From positions 83,933 through 147,932 of the forward strand of contig JAIQGK010000015.1 in the NCBI GenBank assembly GCA_020072645.1: a stretch of DNA of 64,000 nucleotides. The letters are read 5' to 3'. Below are positions 50,503-60,519 of this stretch, piece by piece. The stretch comes from Terriglobia bacterium (GTDB lineage Bacteria > Acidobacteriota > Terriglobia > Terriglobales > Acidobacteriaceae). Position 1 is the stretch's first letter; every line of letters begins with the position of its first letter. The notes below the pieces were generated by a model that worked only from the letters and a program-made list of their open reading frames with translations, searched no databases and was not told the DNA's origin. The position numbers and the translations under genes are program-made.

Positions 50503-51423
50503 ATGGAAAAAAACACCTCTCGCCCCCGGATCTTCTCCACTGATCAATATAAGATTACGCTTCCTGAAGGTCATAAGTTCCCAGTTTTAAAGTACGGTAT
50601 GCTCCGCCAGATGGTTGAGAAGGAAGGTCTTTTCCAGCTGGAGCAATCGCCCCTGGCCGATCCTGAAACCGTATCCCTGGCTCATGATCCGGATTACGTC
50701 ACTCAGTTTACCGCCGGCACTCTGCCGCCGGCAGCCATGCGGCGCATTGGCCTTCCCTGGTCAGAAGTCTTTGTAAACCGTGCATTGGCATCTGTGGGAG
50801 GGACCGTCAGCGCATCTCTTTCCGCTCTGGAACACGGTTGGGGAGCCACGCTGGGCGGAGGAACACACCACGCCTTCCGCTCTGAAGGCGCGGGATTCTG
50901 TGTGTTCAATGACATTGCTGTCGCCATTCAGTTGCTGAGAAAGCGTGGCCTTATTCGTCGCGCTTCCGTTATCGATCTTGATGTTCATCAGGGTGACGGC
51001 ACGGCAGAGATCTTTCAGGATGATCCTGATGTCTTTACGCTCTCCATCCACGGTGAAAGCAATTTCCCTTTTCGCAAGAAAAAGAGCCGCCTTGATGTGC
51101 CCTTGCCCGATGGAGTTGAAGACGCTGCTTATCTTCGCCACCTTGATGAAGTTCTTCCCGCCGCTTTTGGCTTTAAACCGGACATCGTCTTCTATCAGTC
51201 GGGCGTCGATCCTCTTGCGTCCGATGTTCTTGGCCGCCTCTCACTCACGCACGAAGGACTGATCGCGCGCGACCGTAGAGTTTTTTCCGCTGCGCTCAGT
51301 TTCGGCGCGCCGTTTGTTCTTACTTCCGGCGGAGGCTATTCGCGACCCATTGAACGCAGCGCTGTGGCGCATGCCAACACCTATCGCACGGCGTGGGAGA
51401 TGTTTAGCCCGACGCTCAAGTAA
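50503..51423 (+). CDS. Histone-deacetylase-family protein
   Basis: About 306 residues from ATG 50503 (earlier in-frame start 50437 not favoured). It has the arginase/deacetylase fold signs: substrate-loop GGGTHHAFRSEGAGFCVFNDIAVAI, the metal-binding DLDVHQGDGTAEI and SGVDPLASDVLGRL. Bacterial members deacetylate acetyl-lysine, acetylpolyamines or small amides with Zn2+. The exact substrate is unknown. Divergent from the efflux operon, with an AT-rich spacer (TATTATATAG near 50470) that may hold the promoter. Confidence 0.88.
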   Translation: MEKNTSRPRIFSTDQYKITLPEGHKFPVLKYGMLRQMVEKEGLFQLEQSPLADPETVSLAHDPDYVTQFTAGTLPPAAMRRIGLPWSEVFVNRALASVGGTVSASLSALEHGWGATLGGGTHHAFRSEGAGFCVFNDIAVAIQLLRKRGLIRRASVIDLDVHQGDGTAEIFQDDPDVFTLSIHGESNFPFRKKKSRLDVPLPDGVEDAAYLRHLDEVLPAAFGFKPDIVFYQSGVDPLASDVLGRLSLTHEGLIARDRRVFSAALSFGAPFVLTSGGGYSRPIERSAVAHANTYRTAWEMFSPTLK

Positions 51424-51508
51424 CTTCTCTCACACATCTGAGTATTTATAACTAGACTGCAATAGGCAGACGCCCTGACAATTCCATTGGTCACCGAATG
51501 GAGACAAC

Positions 51509-54337
51509 ATGCGGACGAAAATAGCCCTGCTGTTCCTGGCAATCATTTGCCTTGGCAATCAAGACTTGCTCGCTCAACCATCGGCCATGGCGTCTCCCAC
51601 TCTGGCACTTTCAATGCCCGTTGTCTCACAAAGCGCACCCTCAGACAGCCACAGTATTGTCGGAGACTGGAACGGTGAACTCGATGTCCAGGGACAAAAA
51701 CTTCGTCTCGTCCTTCACTTCAAAAAGAATTCAGATGGCAAGCTACTTGGGGCAATTGACAGTCTCGATCAGGGTGCGAACGGAATTCCTGTCTCTTCTG
51801 TGGATCAGACAGGCGACAACGTAAGGCTCGATCTTGCCGGAATTGCCGCTGGCTATGAAGGGAAGCTCAATTCCGAGCGCACGGAGATCACTGGCGAATG
51901 GAAGCAGGGCGGTAATGCCTTGCCGCTGATCTTCAAGCGCGCTGGCGATAAGACCGCTGATCAGAAGACACCCAAGGGACTGCCTGCCACATTGGCGGGC
52001 TTTGAAGACCAGGCGAATTTCTCTTTGGTGGTGAATGAGGAGCACCTGGGCTCCATGCAAAGCACATGGAAAAAAGACGGCAGCTTTGAGAGCCATGCCG
52101 CTATTAGCCTGGCCGGTCAAAAAGCGGAAGTAACAACGCGAATCGTCCCTGAGGCAGATGGCCGCTGGAAGACAATTACATTGGAATCGGCGGTCGGCAC
52201 GATCATGCTGAAGCGTGAAGGCAGTTCGGTCACCCGGACGTTCAAAGACAAGACCACCACCTTGGAGACGCGCGAAGGCGTCGTGATCTTTGAAAATAAT
52301 TCTCCCGCGCTGGTGAGCCAGGCAATTCGCGCGTATGACCGATCTAAAGGTGGCACGCAGAAGCTTCCTTTGCTTGTTTTACCCGGTAAAGACGTTGAGG
52401 TTACGCTGGAAGCAAAGGAAACGGCAGAACATGCCATCGCCGGCAAAGACCTTACCCTCACAAAATTTCTCTATGGCCTTCCTGGCCTCGACCTTTTTGT
52501 ATGGGCGGACAGCGCCGCCAAAGTTTATTTGATCGAGGTGCCGGCGCAGAAGGCTGCATTCGTTCGCGAAGGTTACGAGGCATTGCGCAAGGCTGAGGCC
52601 GCCGACCCTTCCCTCTCCGCCGCAAAGTATGAAGTCGCTATTGACCGGAGCGTGGCCGTGCCAATGCGTGACGGCGTCAAGCTGGTGGCAGATATTTATC
52701 GTCCGCAGGGTTTGGAGAAAGCTCCGATCATTTTGGTACGCACGCCTTACAAAAAAGAAATGGCTGAACTGCAGGCACGCTTTTATGCCCGGCGCGGCTA
52801 CATTTACGCGGTGCAGGATTGCCGCGGCCGCTTCGGTTCCGGCGGCGTTTGGGAGCCTTTTGTCAATGAGGCAAAGGACGGGTATGACACGATTGAATGG
52901 CTGGCAAAGCAGCCATTCTCTGACGGCAAAGTTGGAATGATTGGAGGGTCCTATCTCGGGTGGGTGCAGTGGTGGGCCGCCAGCGAGCATCCGCCGCATC
53001 TGGTAACCATGATCCCAAACGTCGCTCCTCCAGATCCGTTCTATAACGTTCCTTATGAGTACGGCGCATTTTTTCTTGAAGGAGCAATCTGGTGGGCGGA
53101 CATACTGGAGAGCGGAGCAACTGCCGACATCTCCGGAGTTGCCATGAGCAAGATTGGTGAAAAGAAATATTCCAAACTGCTGCGCGCCCTGCCTGTGATC
53201 GATCTCGACAAGTCCGTCTTGGGAAAGGAAAATCCCTATTGGCGCAAATGGATTCAGCATCCGAACAACGACGAATACTGGAAGCCCGCTAACTTTCTTG
53301 ACCGGCTCAAGGATGTGAACATTCCTGTGTTTCATCAATCAGGCTGGTTTGATGGCGACGGAATCGGAACAAAGCTGAACTATTTGAAGATGGAGAGCTA
53401 CAAGCATCCCAGCCAGAAATTGACGATCGGTCCGTGGGGACACACGGACACGGCGGGGCGCATGATCGGCGAGCGCGATTTCGGCGAGAAAGCCATCATC
53501 GATCTGCAGCGAGATTACCTGCGCTGGTTCGATCACTGGCTCAAAGGCGTTGACAACGGGATCGAAAAAGAACCGCTGGTCAGCCTCTTTGTGATGGGTT
53601 CAAATAAATGGTTGCACGGCCAGACATATCCGTTGGAGGTAACCAAGCCGCAGAAACTTTATCTTTCGAGCAGCGGCAATGCCAATACCGCAAAGGGTGA
53701 CGGCCGCCTTTCTTTTGAGGCGCCGGCAGCCAACGCAAAGCCGGATCACTTCGCCTACGATCCCGGCGATCCAACTCCGGATCCGCGGGCCTATGAAGAG
53801 TCCAAGGATGACGCCAAGAAGACCCGCTCCGTTGACGAACGCAAGAAAGAAGCGCAGGGCTATCATCAGAAGACGATTGATGAGCGCAAAGACATTCTTG
53901 TATATGTAACCGCCCCTCTCACCAAACCACTCACCTTTGCCGGGCCGATATCCGCTGTGCTGTATGCCGCCTCGTCGGCGCAAGATACAGATTGGTTCAT
54001 TAGCATGTCTGAGGTAGATAAAGATGGCAAGATTTTTCCGCTCGGCATCGGCAAGATCAGGGCTCGTTTCCGCAAATCAATGTCCGCGCCGCAGTTGCTT
54101 AAACCGGGTGAAGTAAACGAATACACTCTCGATCTTTGGCACACTGGAATCACCATATCGGAAGGGTCACGTCTGAGGATTGAAGTGTCCAGCGCATTGT
54201 TTCCGTTCTTCTCACGCAACCTGAATACTGGCGGGCACAATGAAACCGAAACGAAATACGTTACCGCCCAACAAACCATTTATCACAGCCAGAAATATCC
54301 TTCGCACATTCTGCTGCCGGTGATTCCGGAACCATGA
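51509..54337 (+). CDS. Exported CocE/NonD-family hydrolase with extra N-terminal domain
   Basis: A 942-residue exported hydrolase. Signal peptide (about 1-22); a domain of about 100 residues (IVGDWNGELDVQGQKLRLVLHF...ITGEWKQGGNALPLIFKRA) typical of acidobacterial hydrolases; a second beta region (about 170-370); then the alpha/beta hydrolase core (about 375-680) with GMIGGSYLGWVQWWAAS (nucleophile Ser in GxSYxG) and RVAVPMRDGVKLVADIYRP; and a C-terminal jelly-roll (about 720-940; ITISEGSRLRIEVSSALFPFFSRNLNTG). It probably cleaves acyl or peptide ester bonds. GGAGACAAC precedes the ATG. Confidence 0.88.
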   Translation: MRTKIALLFLAIICLGNQDLLAQPSAMASPTLALSMPVVSQSAPSDSHSIVGDWNGELDVQGQKLRLVLHFKKNSDGKLLGAIDSLDQGANGIPVSSVDQTGDNVRLDLAGIAAGYEGKLNSERTEITGEWKQGGNALPLIFKRAGDKTADQKTPKGLPATLAGFEDQANFSLVVNEEHLGSMQSTWKKDGSFESHAAISLAGQKAEVTTRIVPEADGRWKTITLESAVGTIMLKREGSSVTRTFKDKTTTLETREGVVIFENNSPALVSQAIRAYDRSKGGTQKLPLLVLPGKDVEVTLEAKETAEHAIAGKDLTLTKFLYGLPGLDLFVWADSAAKVYLIEVPAQKAAFVREGYEALRKAEAADPSLSAAKYEVAIDRSVAVPMRDGVKLVADIYRPQGLEKAPIILVRTPYKKEMAELQARFYARRGYIYAVQDCRGRFGSGGVWEPFVNEAKDGYDTIEWLAKQPFSDGKVGMIGGSYLGWVQWWAASEHPPHLVTMIPNVAPPDPFYNVPYEYGAFFLEGAIWWADILESGATADISGVAMSKIGEKKYSKLLRALPVIDLDKSVLGKENPYWRKWIQHPNNDEYWKPANFLDRLKDVNIPVFHQSGWFDGDGIGTKLNYLKMESYKHPSQKLTIGPWGHTDTAGRMIGERDFGEKAIIDLQRDYLRWFDHWLKGVDNGIEKEPLVSLFVMGSNKWLHGQTYPLEVTKPQKLYLSSSGNANTAKGDGRLSFEAPAANAKPDHFAYDPGDPTPDPRAYEESKDDAKKTRSVDERKKEAQGYHQKTIDERKDILVYVTAPLTKPLTFAGPISAVLYAASSAQDTDWFISMSEVDKDGKIFPLGIGKIRARFRKSMSAPQLLKPGEVNEYTLDLWHTGITISEGSRLRIEVSSALFPFFSRNLNTGGHNETETKYVTAQQTIYHSQKYPSHILLPVIPEP

Positions 54338-54509
54338 GCCGCAGCCAGTTTAGTGCGTAGGAAACTGTTCAAGTAAAACAGAGCGGATCAAAAATACAGA
54401 ATCGTCCGCAACGCTCTTTAAATAGAACGACAGGCAGGGCGATCGCGATGTATGACTGCGAAATCAGCCGTATCGTGCCATGTCTTCAGTGATATTCTTG
54501 AGACCTGAC

Positions 54510-55922
54510 ATGTCCTCTTCCTCAAAACTCTCTGCCGGCGAACTGCCGCTGCTTGATTTATCTGAAGCCAGCCGGGCGGTGCAGAAAAAAGAAGTTTCTC
54601 CTGTTGAACTCACTGAAGCCTGCCTTGAACGAATCGAAAAGCTCAATCCCAGGCTGAACGCTTTCATCACTGTCACCGGCACCGCAGCGTTGGAAGATGC
54701 CCGCAAAGCTGAAGCTGAGATCGCCCGTGGAGAATGGAAAGGGCCGCTGCATGGCATTCCACTCGCTGTAAAAGACCTGATCGAAACTGCCGGAGTAAAA
54801 ACCACCGCTGTCAGCGCTGTGCTGCAAGACAATGTTCCAAACTCGGACGCTGAAGTTATTCGCCGCTTGAAATCTGCCGGCGCAATCCTGCTGGGCAAAC
54901 TCAACCTGCACGAATTCGCTTACGGTGGCAGCGGCGTAATTGGCCACTTTGGCCCAGCGCGCAATCCGTGGAACACCGCGCACGTTACTGGCGGATCATC
55001 TTCCGGCTCGGCTGCGGCCGTGGCAGCATGCCTTTGCTACGGAGCCATTGGAACAGATACGGCGGGCTCCATCCGCCTGCCTGCCGCCTGCTGTGGAATC
55101 ACCGGACTAAAACCGACGTATGGACTGGTAAGCGCGCGCGGCGTGATTCCTCTTTCCTGGTCGCTTGATCATGTTGGTCCCATGGCGCGTACCGCCGCCG
55201 ACGCTGCGTTGATGCTTCAGGCCGTCGCCGCTTATGACGCGCAGGACGTTGGTAGCCAGAAGTTTCCTCCTGTTTATTATCCGTCTGCCATTGAAGAGAG
55301 CACTGCCGCACTGCGCCTTGGCATTGCGCGGGAGTTCTGGAATGAAGTCGATGGAGAAATTGCCAGCGCAGTCAACTCTGCCGCAGACACGCTCGCCAAA
55401 ATAACGGCCGGCGCGCAAGACATTGAACTATCCACAGAAACAGATCGCACGCTCGTCCGTTGTGAAGCCTATGCGTACCATCAGAAATATCTGCCGGGAA
55501 ATGAAAAAGATTACGATCCGGAAACCCTGAGGCGCATCCGCAGCGGGGCCGACGTAACCGCGCCGCAATATATCCAGGCACAGCGCGAATTGTTGCAGCA
55601 GCGTCGCCAGATATTGCAGATATTTGAAAGCGTCGATCTCATCTTGACCCCAACGACACCCCTGCTGGCGCCAACCTTCAGCGAACTTCAGGCCGCGCCT
55701 GACCAGCTTCGCAATAAAGAGATGATCATGTTGCGAAATACGCGGCCTTTCAACGTCTATGGACTTCCATCGATTTCATTGAGCTGCGGCTTCTCAAAAT
55801 CTGGTTTGCCAATTGGACTGCAAATCATCGGAGCGCCCGGAGCTGAAGGTTCGGTGCTGGCGCTGGCGCATGCCTACCAAAAACAGACCGATTGGCATAA
55901 GCAAAAGCCTCTCGTTGAATAG
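54510..55922 (+). CDS. Amidase-signature enzyme (GatA-like)
   Basis: About 470 residues from ATG 54510. Catalytic Ser-Ser-Lys triad: Lys88 (LAVKDLIETAG), Ser163/164 (VTGGSSSGSAAAVAA) and Ser187 (TDTAGSIRLPA). The full fold is present (GKLNLHEFAYG, GITGLKPTYGLVSARGVIPLSWSLDHVGPM). GatB and GatC genes are not adjacent, so it may be a standalone amidase or an orphan GatA of the tRNA-dependent amidotransferase. Confidence 0.85.
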   Translation: MSSSSKLSAGELPLLDLSEASRAVQKKEVSPVELTEACLERIEKLNPRLNAFITVTGTAALEDARKAEAEIARGEWKGPLHGIPLAVKDLIETAGVKTTAVSAVLQDNVPNSDAEVIRRLKSAGAILLGKLNLHEFAYGGSGVIGHFGPARNPWNTAHVTGGSSSGSAAAVAACLCYGAIGTDTAGSIRLPAACCGITGLKPTYGLVSARGVIPLSWSLDHVGPMARTAADAALMLQAVAAYDAQDVGSQKFPPVYYPSAIEESTAALRLGIAREFWNEVDGEIASAVNSAADTLAKITAGAQDIELSTETDRTLVRCEAYAYHQKYLPGNEKDYDPETLRRIRSGADVTAPQYIQAQRELLQQRRQILQIFESVDLILTPTTPLLAPTFSELQAAPDQLRNKEMIMLRNTRPFNVYGLPSISLSCGFSKSGLPIGLQIIGAPGAEGSVLALAHAYQKQTDWHKQKPLVE

Positions 55923-56001
55923 CGCTTAAAAATTATAAATCCTCACTCTGCGTTCACGATCTCGCGTTTGACCGCATATAAACGCGCTGCTATATTGGAT
56001 T

Positions 56002-56078
<77 letters not shown>

Positions 56079-56159
56079 ACCGAATCAATCACTTACATTG
56101 AATCGTCAAAATCGCGAGGGAACGGATTTCGTTCCCCTGTTCTATTTCCGCTCGTTCGG

Positions 56160-57305
56160 TTAATGAATCGTTGCTCTTGATGCTGCTTTCATGCTCTCGG
56201 GCAGCAGTCTGCCGGCCACCAGCGTATTGGCCTGGCGTTTGGTTTTTTCGTAAGCAGTACCGTAGTGGTTCATGGTCGTTCTCACGTCCGAGTGGCGCAT
56301 CAGCTTCTGCTGCACACCAATCGGAGTTCCCTCGTCGTCGAGGATTGTCCGGTAAGTATGCCGGAAGGCATACCATCCGAGATTTGGGATGCCAATCGTC
56401 TGCCCTGCAGGGTGCAGATGATCGTCTCTCAGCGAATCGGCATGGAACGGCCTGCCGGTATCGACGTTTGGAAAGAGCCAATGATCAGCAGAATCAGGAC
56501 ATTGCTCCTTCCACCGCAGCAGAAGAGCTAGGACATCAGGATCAAGCGCGATCTCATCCTCTGAGTCCGGTGTCTTCGTGGCTTCCACATGCAGCCCGGT
56601 GATAGAACGTGATACCGCCAACACACCGCGGTCCACGTCCAGATCAGGCCACTGCAACCCCAGAAACTCGCTCGGTCGTAGCCCAAGGCAGCACGCGAGT
56701 GTCATCATGAGCTGTAGCCGGAGATCGGCATCGCCCAGCAGTATTTGGAACGGTTCTGGAGTAAGCACCTGCTTTTTGCGCACTCGCTGACGAAATCCAC
56801 GAATCTCGACAAACAACATCGGATTTCGCTGGAACTCGATCAGTTTGCATTTCATGGCAAATTCAAAAAGCCGATGCATCTGGGCTTTGATATGTAATTT
56901 TGTTTTTTTGGCAATTGCAAAGCTGTTGATTCTCCGCTGTACTTCCAGCGGATCGATATTGGCGATTGCCTGATCACCCCAGTTCGGAATGATGTGGCAG
57001 TTAAGGCGGGACAGGTAGGCGGCGCGCGTCGAATGCCGCACGTCCAGTGATTCTACCTTGTAACGCTCGATGAGATTTGAGAGCGTTACCCCTCGATCTT
57101 GCTCCATCAGGGTATACCGCTTCTTTTGCGAGACTGCCCAGGCGTGTTTTTCCGTAGGCAGCTCAGTTACAGGCCCAATGATCACACTCGAATTGCGATC
57201 GATGCCCATAGCATCAGGAACTCTGCGACGCCAAACCCAGACATCCGGACCGCGTTTTCGAGGCTTTCTATGCATAGACCCAACTTTGTCAGATGTACGC
57301 TTCAA
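56160..57305 (-). CDS. Tyrosine recombinase (integrase)
   Basis: A 381-residue integrase with a SAM-like core-binding region (about 70-175) and a catalytic domain. Arg210 (LGLRPSEFLGLQW) and Arg315, His338 and Tyr348 (LMRHSDVRTTMNHYG) fit the active-site set; the usual HxxR reads YAFR (Tyr312), which is a known variation in some phage integrases. TTG start with AGGAG nine bases upstream. It points toward the initiator tRNA 3' end, 82 bases away, and lies 12 bases after the excisionase-like gene, so both form an integration module. Confidence 0.88.
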   Translation of the reverse strand: MKRTSDKVGSMHRKPRKRGPDVWVWRRRVPDAMGIDRNSSVIIGPVTELPTEKHAWAVSQKKRYTLMEQDRGVTLSNLIERYKVESLDVRHSTRAAYLSRLNCHIIPNWGDQAIANIDPLEVQRRINSFAIAKKTKLHIKAQMHRLFEFAMKCKLIEFQRNPMLFVEIRGFRQRVRKKQVLTPEPFQILLGDADLRLQLMMTLACCLGLRPSEFLGLQWPDLDVDRGVLAVSRSITGLHVEATKTPDSEDEIALDPDVLALLLRWKEQCPDSADHWLFPNVDTGRPFHADSLRDDHLHPAGQTIGIPNLGWYAFRHTYRTILDDEGTPIGVQQKLMRHSDVRTTMNHYGTAYEKTKRQANTLVAGRLLPESMKAASRATIH

Positions 57306-57317
57306 GAAACTGTCTCC

Positions 57318-57635
57318 TCATGAAGCGCACGGATGGCTGCCACAGTTTACACCCAGCCCGCGAATGTGCGCGGACAGTTCTGAAATGAAGAATAGCCAAC
57401 GATTGCGTCGACCGTTTGTCACTGGGTGAGCCGGTATGACTCCTTTCCGTGCCAGGGCAAGGACGGTGGATCGAGAGACTCTCAGAAACTCTGCTGCCTG
57501 CTCTGGTCCTACTGGATTCTCGGCAGGCGCTTCTGAACTGTTCGCGACCAGAGCTTGTGCCGGGGTGTTAGACAGCTTCTCGGTTCCTGCGCATGCATCT
57601 GGCATTCCGCCCTGCCTAGCTGTTGATCTATTCAT
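57318..57635 (-). CDS. Excisionase-like HTH protein
   Basis: A 105-residue protein whose C-terminal half is a helix-turn-helix (GPEQAAEFLRVSRSTVLALARKGVIPAHPVTNGRRNRWLFFISELSAHI) of the MerR/excisionase (DUF-HTH_17) type; the first 45 residues are low complexity. AAGGAACCG precedes the ATG. It overlaps the operon with the integrase and probably controls direction of recombination. Confidence 0.8.
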   Translation of the reverse strand: MNRSTARQGGMPDACAGTEKLSNTPAQALVANSSEAPAENPVGPEQAAEFLRVSRSTVLALARKGVIPAHPVTNGRRNRWLFFISELSAHIRGLGVNCGSHPCAS

Positions 57636-57914
57636 TTTCGGTTCCTTTAAGTCCCTTCGAGATGTATGAAGTTCCTTAAATTAACTTCCTCGTCTGCGGA
57701 GATAGTTCCACAAATTTGTAAGCACTACCTAGGTCAGGAATGATTTTTTTTGTGAGATTTCATGTCCGGGAGCTCTAGGGCACGAACTGTGCAAGTTTTG
57801 TACTTACATGTCCGGGGAGGGCCGGACATAAAACGAGGATTTATTCAGGAGAGTTGTCCGAGACCCCTTGAAATGCATCTTGATAGAGCTTTTCATATAT
57901 GTTTTCGCACTTGA
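57636..57914. promoter_or_regulatory. Island regulatory region with CATGTCCGGG repeats
   Basis: CATGTCCGGG occurs at 57761-57770 and 57807-57816, and the second copy is part of TGTCCGG/CCGGACA with a 6-base spacer (57809-57828). Repeated dyads of this kind upstream of the integrase/excisionase pair are good repressor operators. The region otherwise holds no gene. Confidence 0.45.
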
Positions 57915-58511
57915 TCGGGCGTTCCTCGGACAATTCTTGAGCGTGCATGTGCCTACTGGCGGGAGTTTGAGCAGTCGAAGATTATTGTGCCTGCAATCAC
58001 CGACACAGTAAATTTCGCACCAGACTCCAGTGGCTTCTACAGCAACGATAAGACAAGCATAGTCCTGCCTGAGTCGATTCCGTACACGCTCGCCATCTTA
58101 AACTCACAGATTTCCTGGTGGCTGGCGCAGCAAACGTTCGCCAGCAGGCAGGGCGGCTTCTATGAGTTCAAGCCCATGTACGTATCGCAGTTACCTATCC
58201 CCATGCCGACTGCGGACAGGAAACAGTCAATCGAACTTCTCGCTAATGCTATTATCGAACTAAAAGGCGAGGGTCCCACTGCGGCTTACTTAGAGCGCCT
58301 TCTCAACGGCTTGGTATATGAACTCTTCTTTCCGGATGATTTGCACGCTCAGAAGCTTTGTTTCTTTGATCTGGTTGCTGCCGCTCGCATCCGTAAAAAT
58401 GCGGTCAAAACCGATTGGGAGGCGTTCCACGAACAAATCTCAGGTGTGAATCATCCAATCTACGCCGCCCTCTTCGCCTTGAACGGTCTGGAGGTGGTCC
58501 CGAATCATTGA
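57915..58511 (+). pseudogene. 5'-truncated Eco57I/TaqI-type methyltransferase, C-terminal part
   Basis: The frame is open from just after a TGA at 57912 and continues to 58511 (198 codons). It reads as the C-terminal specificity-domain half of a type IIG/TaqI-like adenine methyltransferase: RACAYWREFEQSKIIVPAITDTV, FAPDSSGFYSNDKTSIV, LPYTLAILNSQISWW and GGFYEFKPMYVSQLPIP. No methyltransferase motifs (e.g. NPPY) remain and no start codon with a ribosome site exists upstream. It is probably the remnant of a restriction-modification gene, broken by the event that formed the island boundary. Confidence 0.75.
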
Positions 58512-58520
58512 GGATCGCGA

Positions 58521-59954
58521 GTGAGGATCACCAAGATCGAAGTCTCAGACTTCCGTGGTTTTCCAGGACCTGCGGTCTACGACTTCGAATTCAAGAGTTC
58601 GCGAAACTTGTTTATCTACGGCGAAAATGGAAGCGGCAAGTCCAGCTTATTCCGCGCGATTCAGGAATTCTTCAACCGCCGCGCCGGTGCGAAACCCTTC
58701 GCAGACTATAAGAACAACCTGGACATGACGCTGACTTCTGGGCGGGTGACCGTCCACTTTGACAATGGTCAGACGCAGTCCTGGGTCCACGGTGGGGCCC
58801 GGCCCCTCGGTATGTCGCCGGCATCCCAGACGGCGCTTCAGTCGGGGTTCCTTGACTATCGCAGCCTGCTCGAAACAAATTTTGCCCAGCGTGGCGAAGA
58901 AGTAAATCTCTTCGACATTGCCATCACGCGTCTGGTACCGCATTTGGAGAAACCAACCGCGGGTGGCGGTTCTCGACGTATCGGAGAACTGTGGTCTGCT
59001 GTGCATATGCCCCGCATACGACGCAAGAGAGCTGTGGATGCTTGCATGCACGCGGTATCAACATTCAACACGGCTTTTGAGCCTGTGATCAAACCACTTA
59101 TAGAAAAAGCGACAGAACTCCTTGGGGAGTTCCCCATTCCGGTCTTCATTCTAGGTGCATCGTTCCAGCCGGTCGAGTATGACTCGTCGAACAGAAAACT
59201 TCTTAACTTGGAATTGATCCTTTCCGTCCAAAGTGGGGGAACACAGTTTCTGAATTTTCACAATGTCCTAAATGAAGCACGCCTTTCTGCAATAGGGCTT
59301 GTTATATACCTTGCCGGACTCTTGATCAGTGTGCCCGCGACGACAGCCGACCCAAAATTATTGGTTCTAGATGACGTACTCGTCGGTTTGGACATGGCAA
59401 ATCGGGTGCCAGTCCTGAAGATCCTTGAACAATATTTTACTGACTGGCAGATTATTCTCCTTACTCATGATCGTGTCTGGTATGAGATGGTTCAGCTAGA
59501 AATGGAAAATCAAGACTGGCGGGCGTACGAACTCTGGTTGGCTGAGGACGGAGTCACCCCTGTCCATCGCTCCCGAGATGGCGGTCCCAATTTTTTCCTG
59601 GACCGTGCCAATAAACACCTCGCCGATAACGATGATCGTGCGGCAGCTGTTTACGCCAGAGCCGCCTTCGAGGCGAAAGTAAGAAAATATTGCAGTGATA
59701 AATATTTGCCAGTGCCGTACAACAAGGATCCAAGGAAGGTAAAAGCCGAATCCCTATGGAAAGCTGCAACTAAGCATGCGCTTGAGGTTGCCCCAAATCC
59801 AGCTGAAAAACGAATGCTCGGATCACTTTTCAGATCTGTCTATGCAGCCAAACAGGTTGTGCTTAATCCATTGAGCCACTCGATCACACAGCCGATCACA
59901 AAGCCTGAGATTCAAGCGGCTATCTTGGCAGTGTCACAGCTCGTATTCCACTGA
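58521..59954 (+). CDS. SMC/RecF-like ATPase of the island
   Basis: A 477-residue ATPase starting at GTG 58521 (GAGGATCGCGA upstream). Walker A GENGSGKSS (34-42), signature-like LNEARLSAIGL (250-260), Walker B LLVLDDVLVGLD (280-291), H-loop LLTHD (313-317). Between Walker A and the signature there is only a short helical arm, not a long coiled coil. The C-terminal part (about 370-477; AAVYARAAFEAKVRKYCSDKY) is a separate helical domain of unknown role. It starts nine bases after the truncated methyltransferase gene and was probably its partner. Such ATPases feature in several anti-phage systems. Confidence 0.82.
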   Translation: MRITKIEVSDFRGFPGPAVYDFEFKSSRNLFIYGENGSGKSSLFRAIQEFFNRRAGAKPFADYKNNLDMTLTSGRVTVHFDNGQTQSWVHGGARPLGMSPASQTALQSGFLDYRSLLETNFAQRGEEVNLFDIAITRLVPHLEKPTAGGGSRRIGELWSAVHMPRIRRKRAVDACMHAVSTFNTAFEPVIKPLIEKATELLGEFPIPVFILGASFQPVEYDSSNRKLLNLELILSVQSGGTQFLNFHNVLNEARLSAIGLVIYLAGLLISVPATTADPKLLVLDDVLVGLDMANRVPVLKILEQYFTDWQIILLTHDRVWYEMVQLEMENQDWRAYELWLAEDGVTPVHRSRDGGPNFFLDRANKHLADNDDRAAAVYARAAFEAKVRKYCSDKYLPVPYNKDPRKVKAESLWKAATKHALEVAPNPAEKRMLGSLFRSVYAAKQVVLNPLSHSITQPITKPEIQAAILAVSQLVFH

Positions 59955-60082
59955 AAGCTGCCGAATATTCACTGGCGTCGAGAAGCCGCCCGGCTAAAAG
60001 GCGAGCGTCGTCATCTTGCCCGCGCAGTTTAATTTCTAAGTTCTGGAAACGGAGGGCCCAGTCTGGCCTCTTGCCAGGGTGT

Positions 60083-60379
60083 TTATACTTCCGCCGAAAG
60101 AGAAAACTGGAGAATCTGAACCGCAATATGACGAAGATAGTCATGCTCGCGCAGCTCGACTTCAACCACGTAAAGGCGTGGCTCGAAAGTGTTGGGGTCG
60201 ATAAGATAACCATCAGGAATACTCCGGACGCCGCCTTCTACTCCGATTTTCTTCTTAACATCGAGGTATATCCGTCGCGGACCGAAGACTCGAGCCCTCA
60301 GCTCTAAAATCATTTTTCCGAGATCGGCTTCGCTCGCGTAGCTTACGGAATGAAAGGTTTTGTCTTGCGTCCAGAGCAT
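60083..60379 (-). pseudogene. Fragment of a PD-(D/E)XK-type nuclease
   Basis: A 98-residue frame with IGVEGGVRSIPDGYLIDPNTFEPRLYVVEVELREHDYLRHIAVQI: a D...ExE nuclease core (Asp in IPDG, Glu-x-Glu in VEVE) of the sort found in uncharacterised restriction-like proteins. It stops soon after HDYLRHIAVQILQF, where the family normally continues. A neighbouring frame on the same strand (about 59920-60110) could be the missing end in another phase, so it may be a frameshifted gene. Confidence 0.5.
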
Positions 60380-60519
60380 GCGCGTGTATTGTGCCTAGGA
60401 CTGCATTGATTGGCAAGAGGTTATGCTCCGATGCACTGTTTCGCAAACGCTTGGTCATCGGAGTACCTTCGTTTAGAAACGACCGAAAAGGCTAAGATAC
60501 CTTGGAAAGCAGAGGAATC

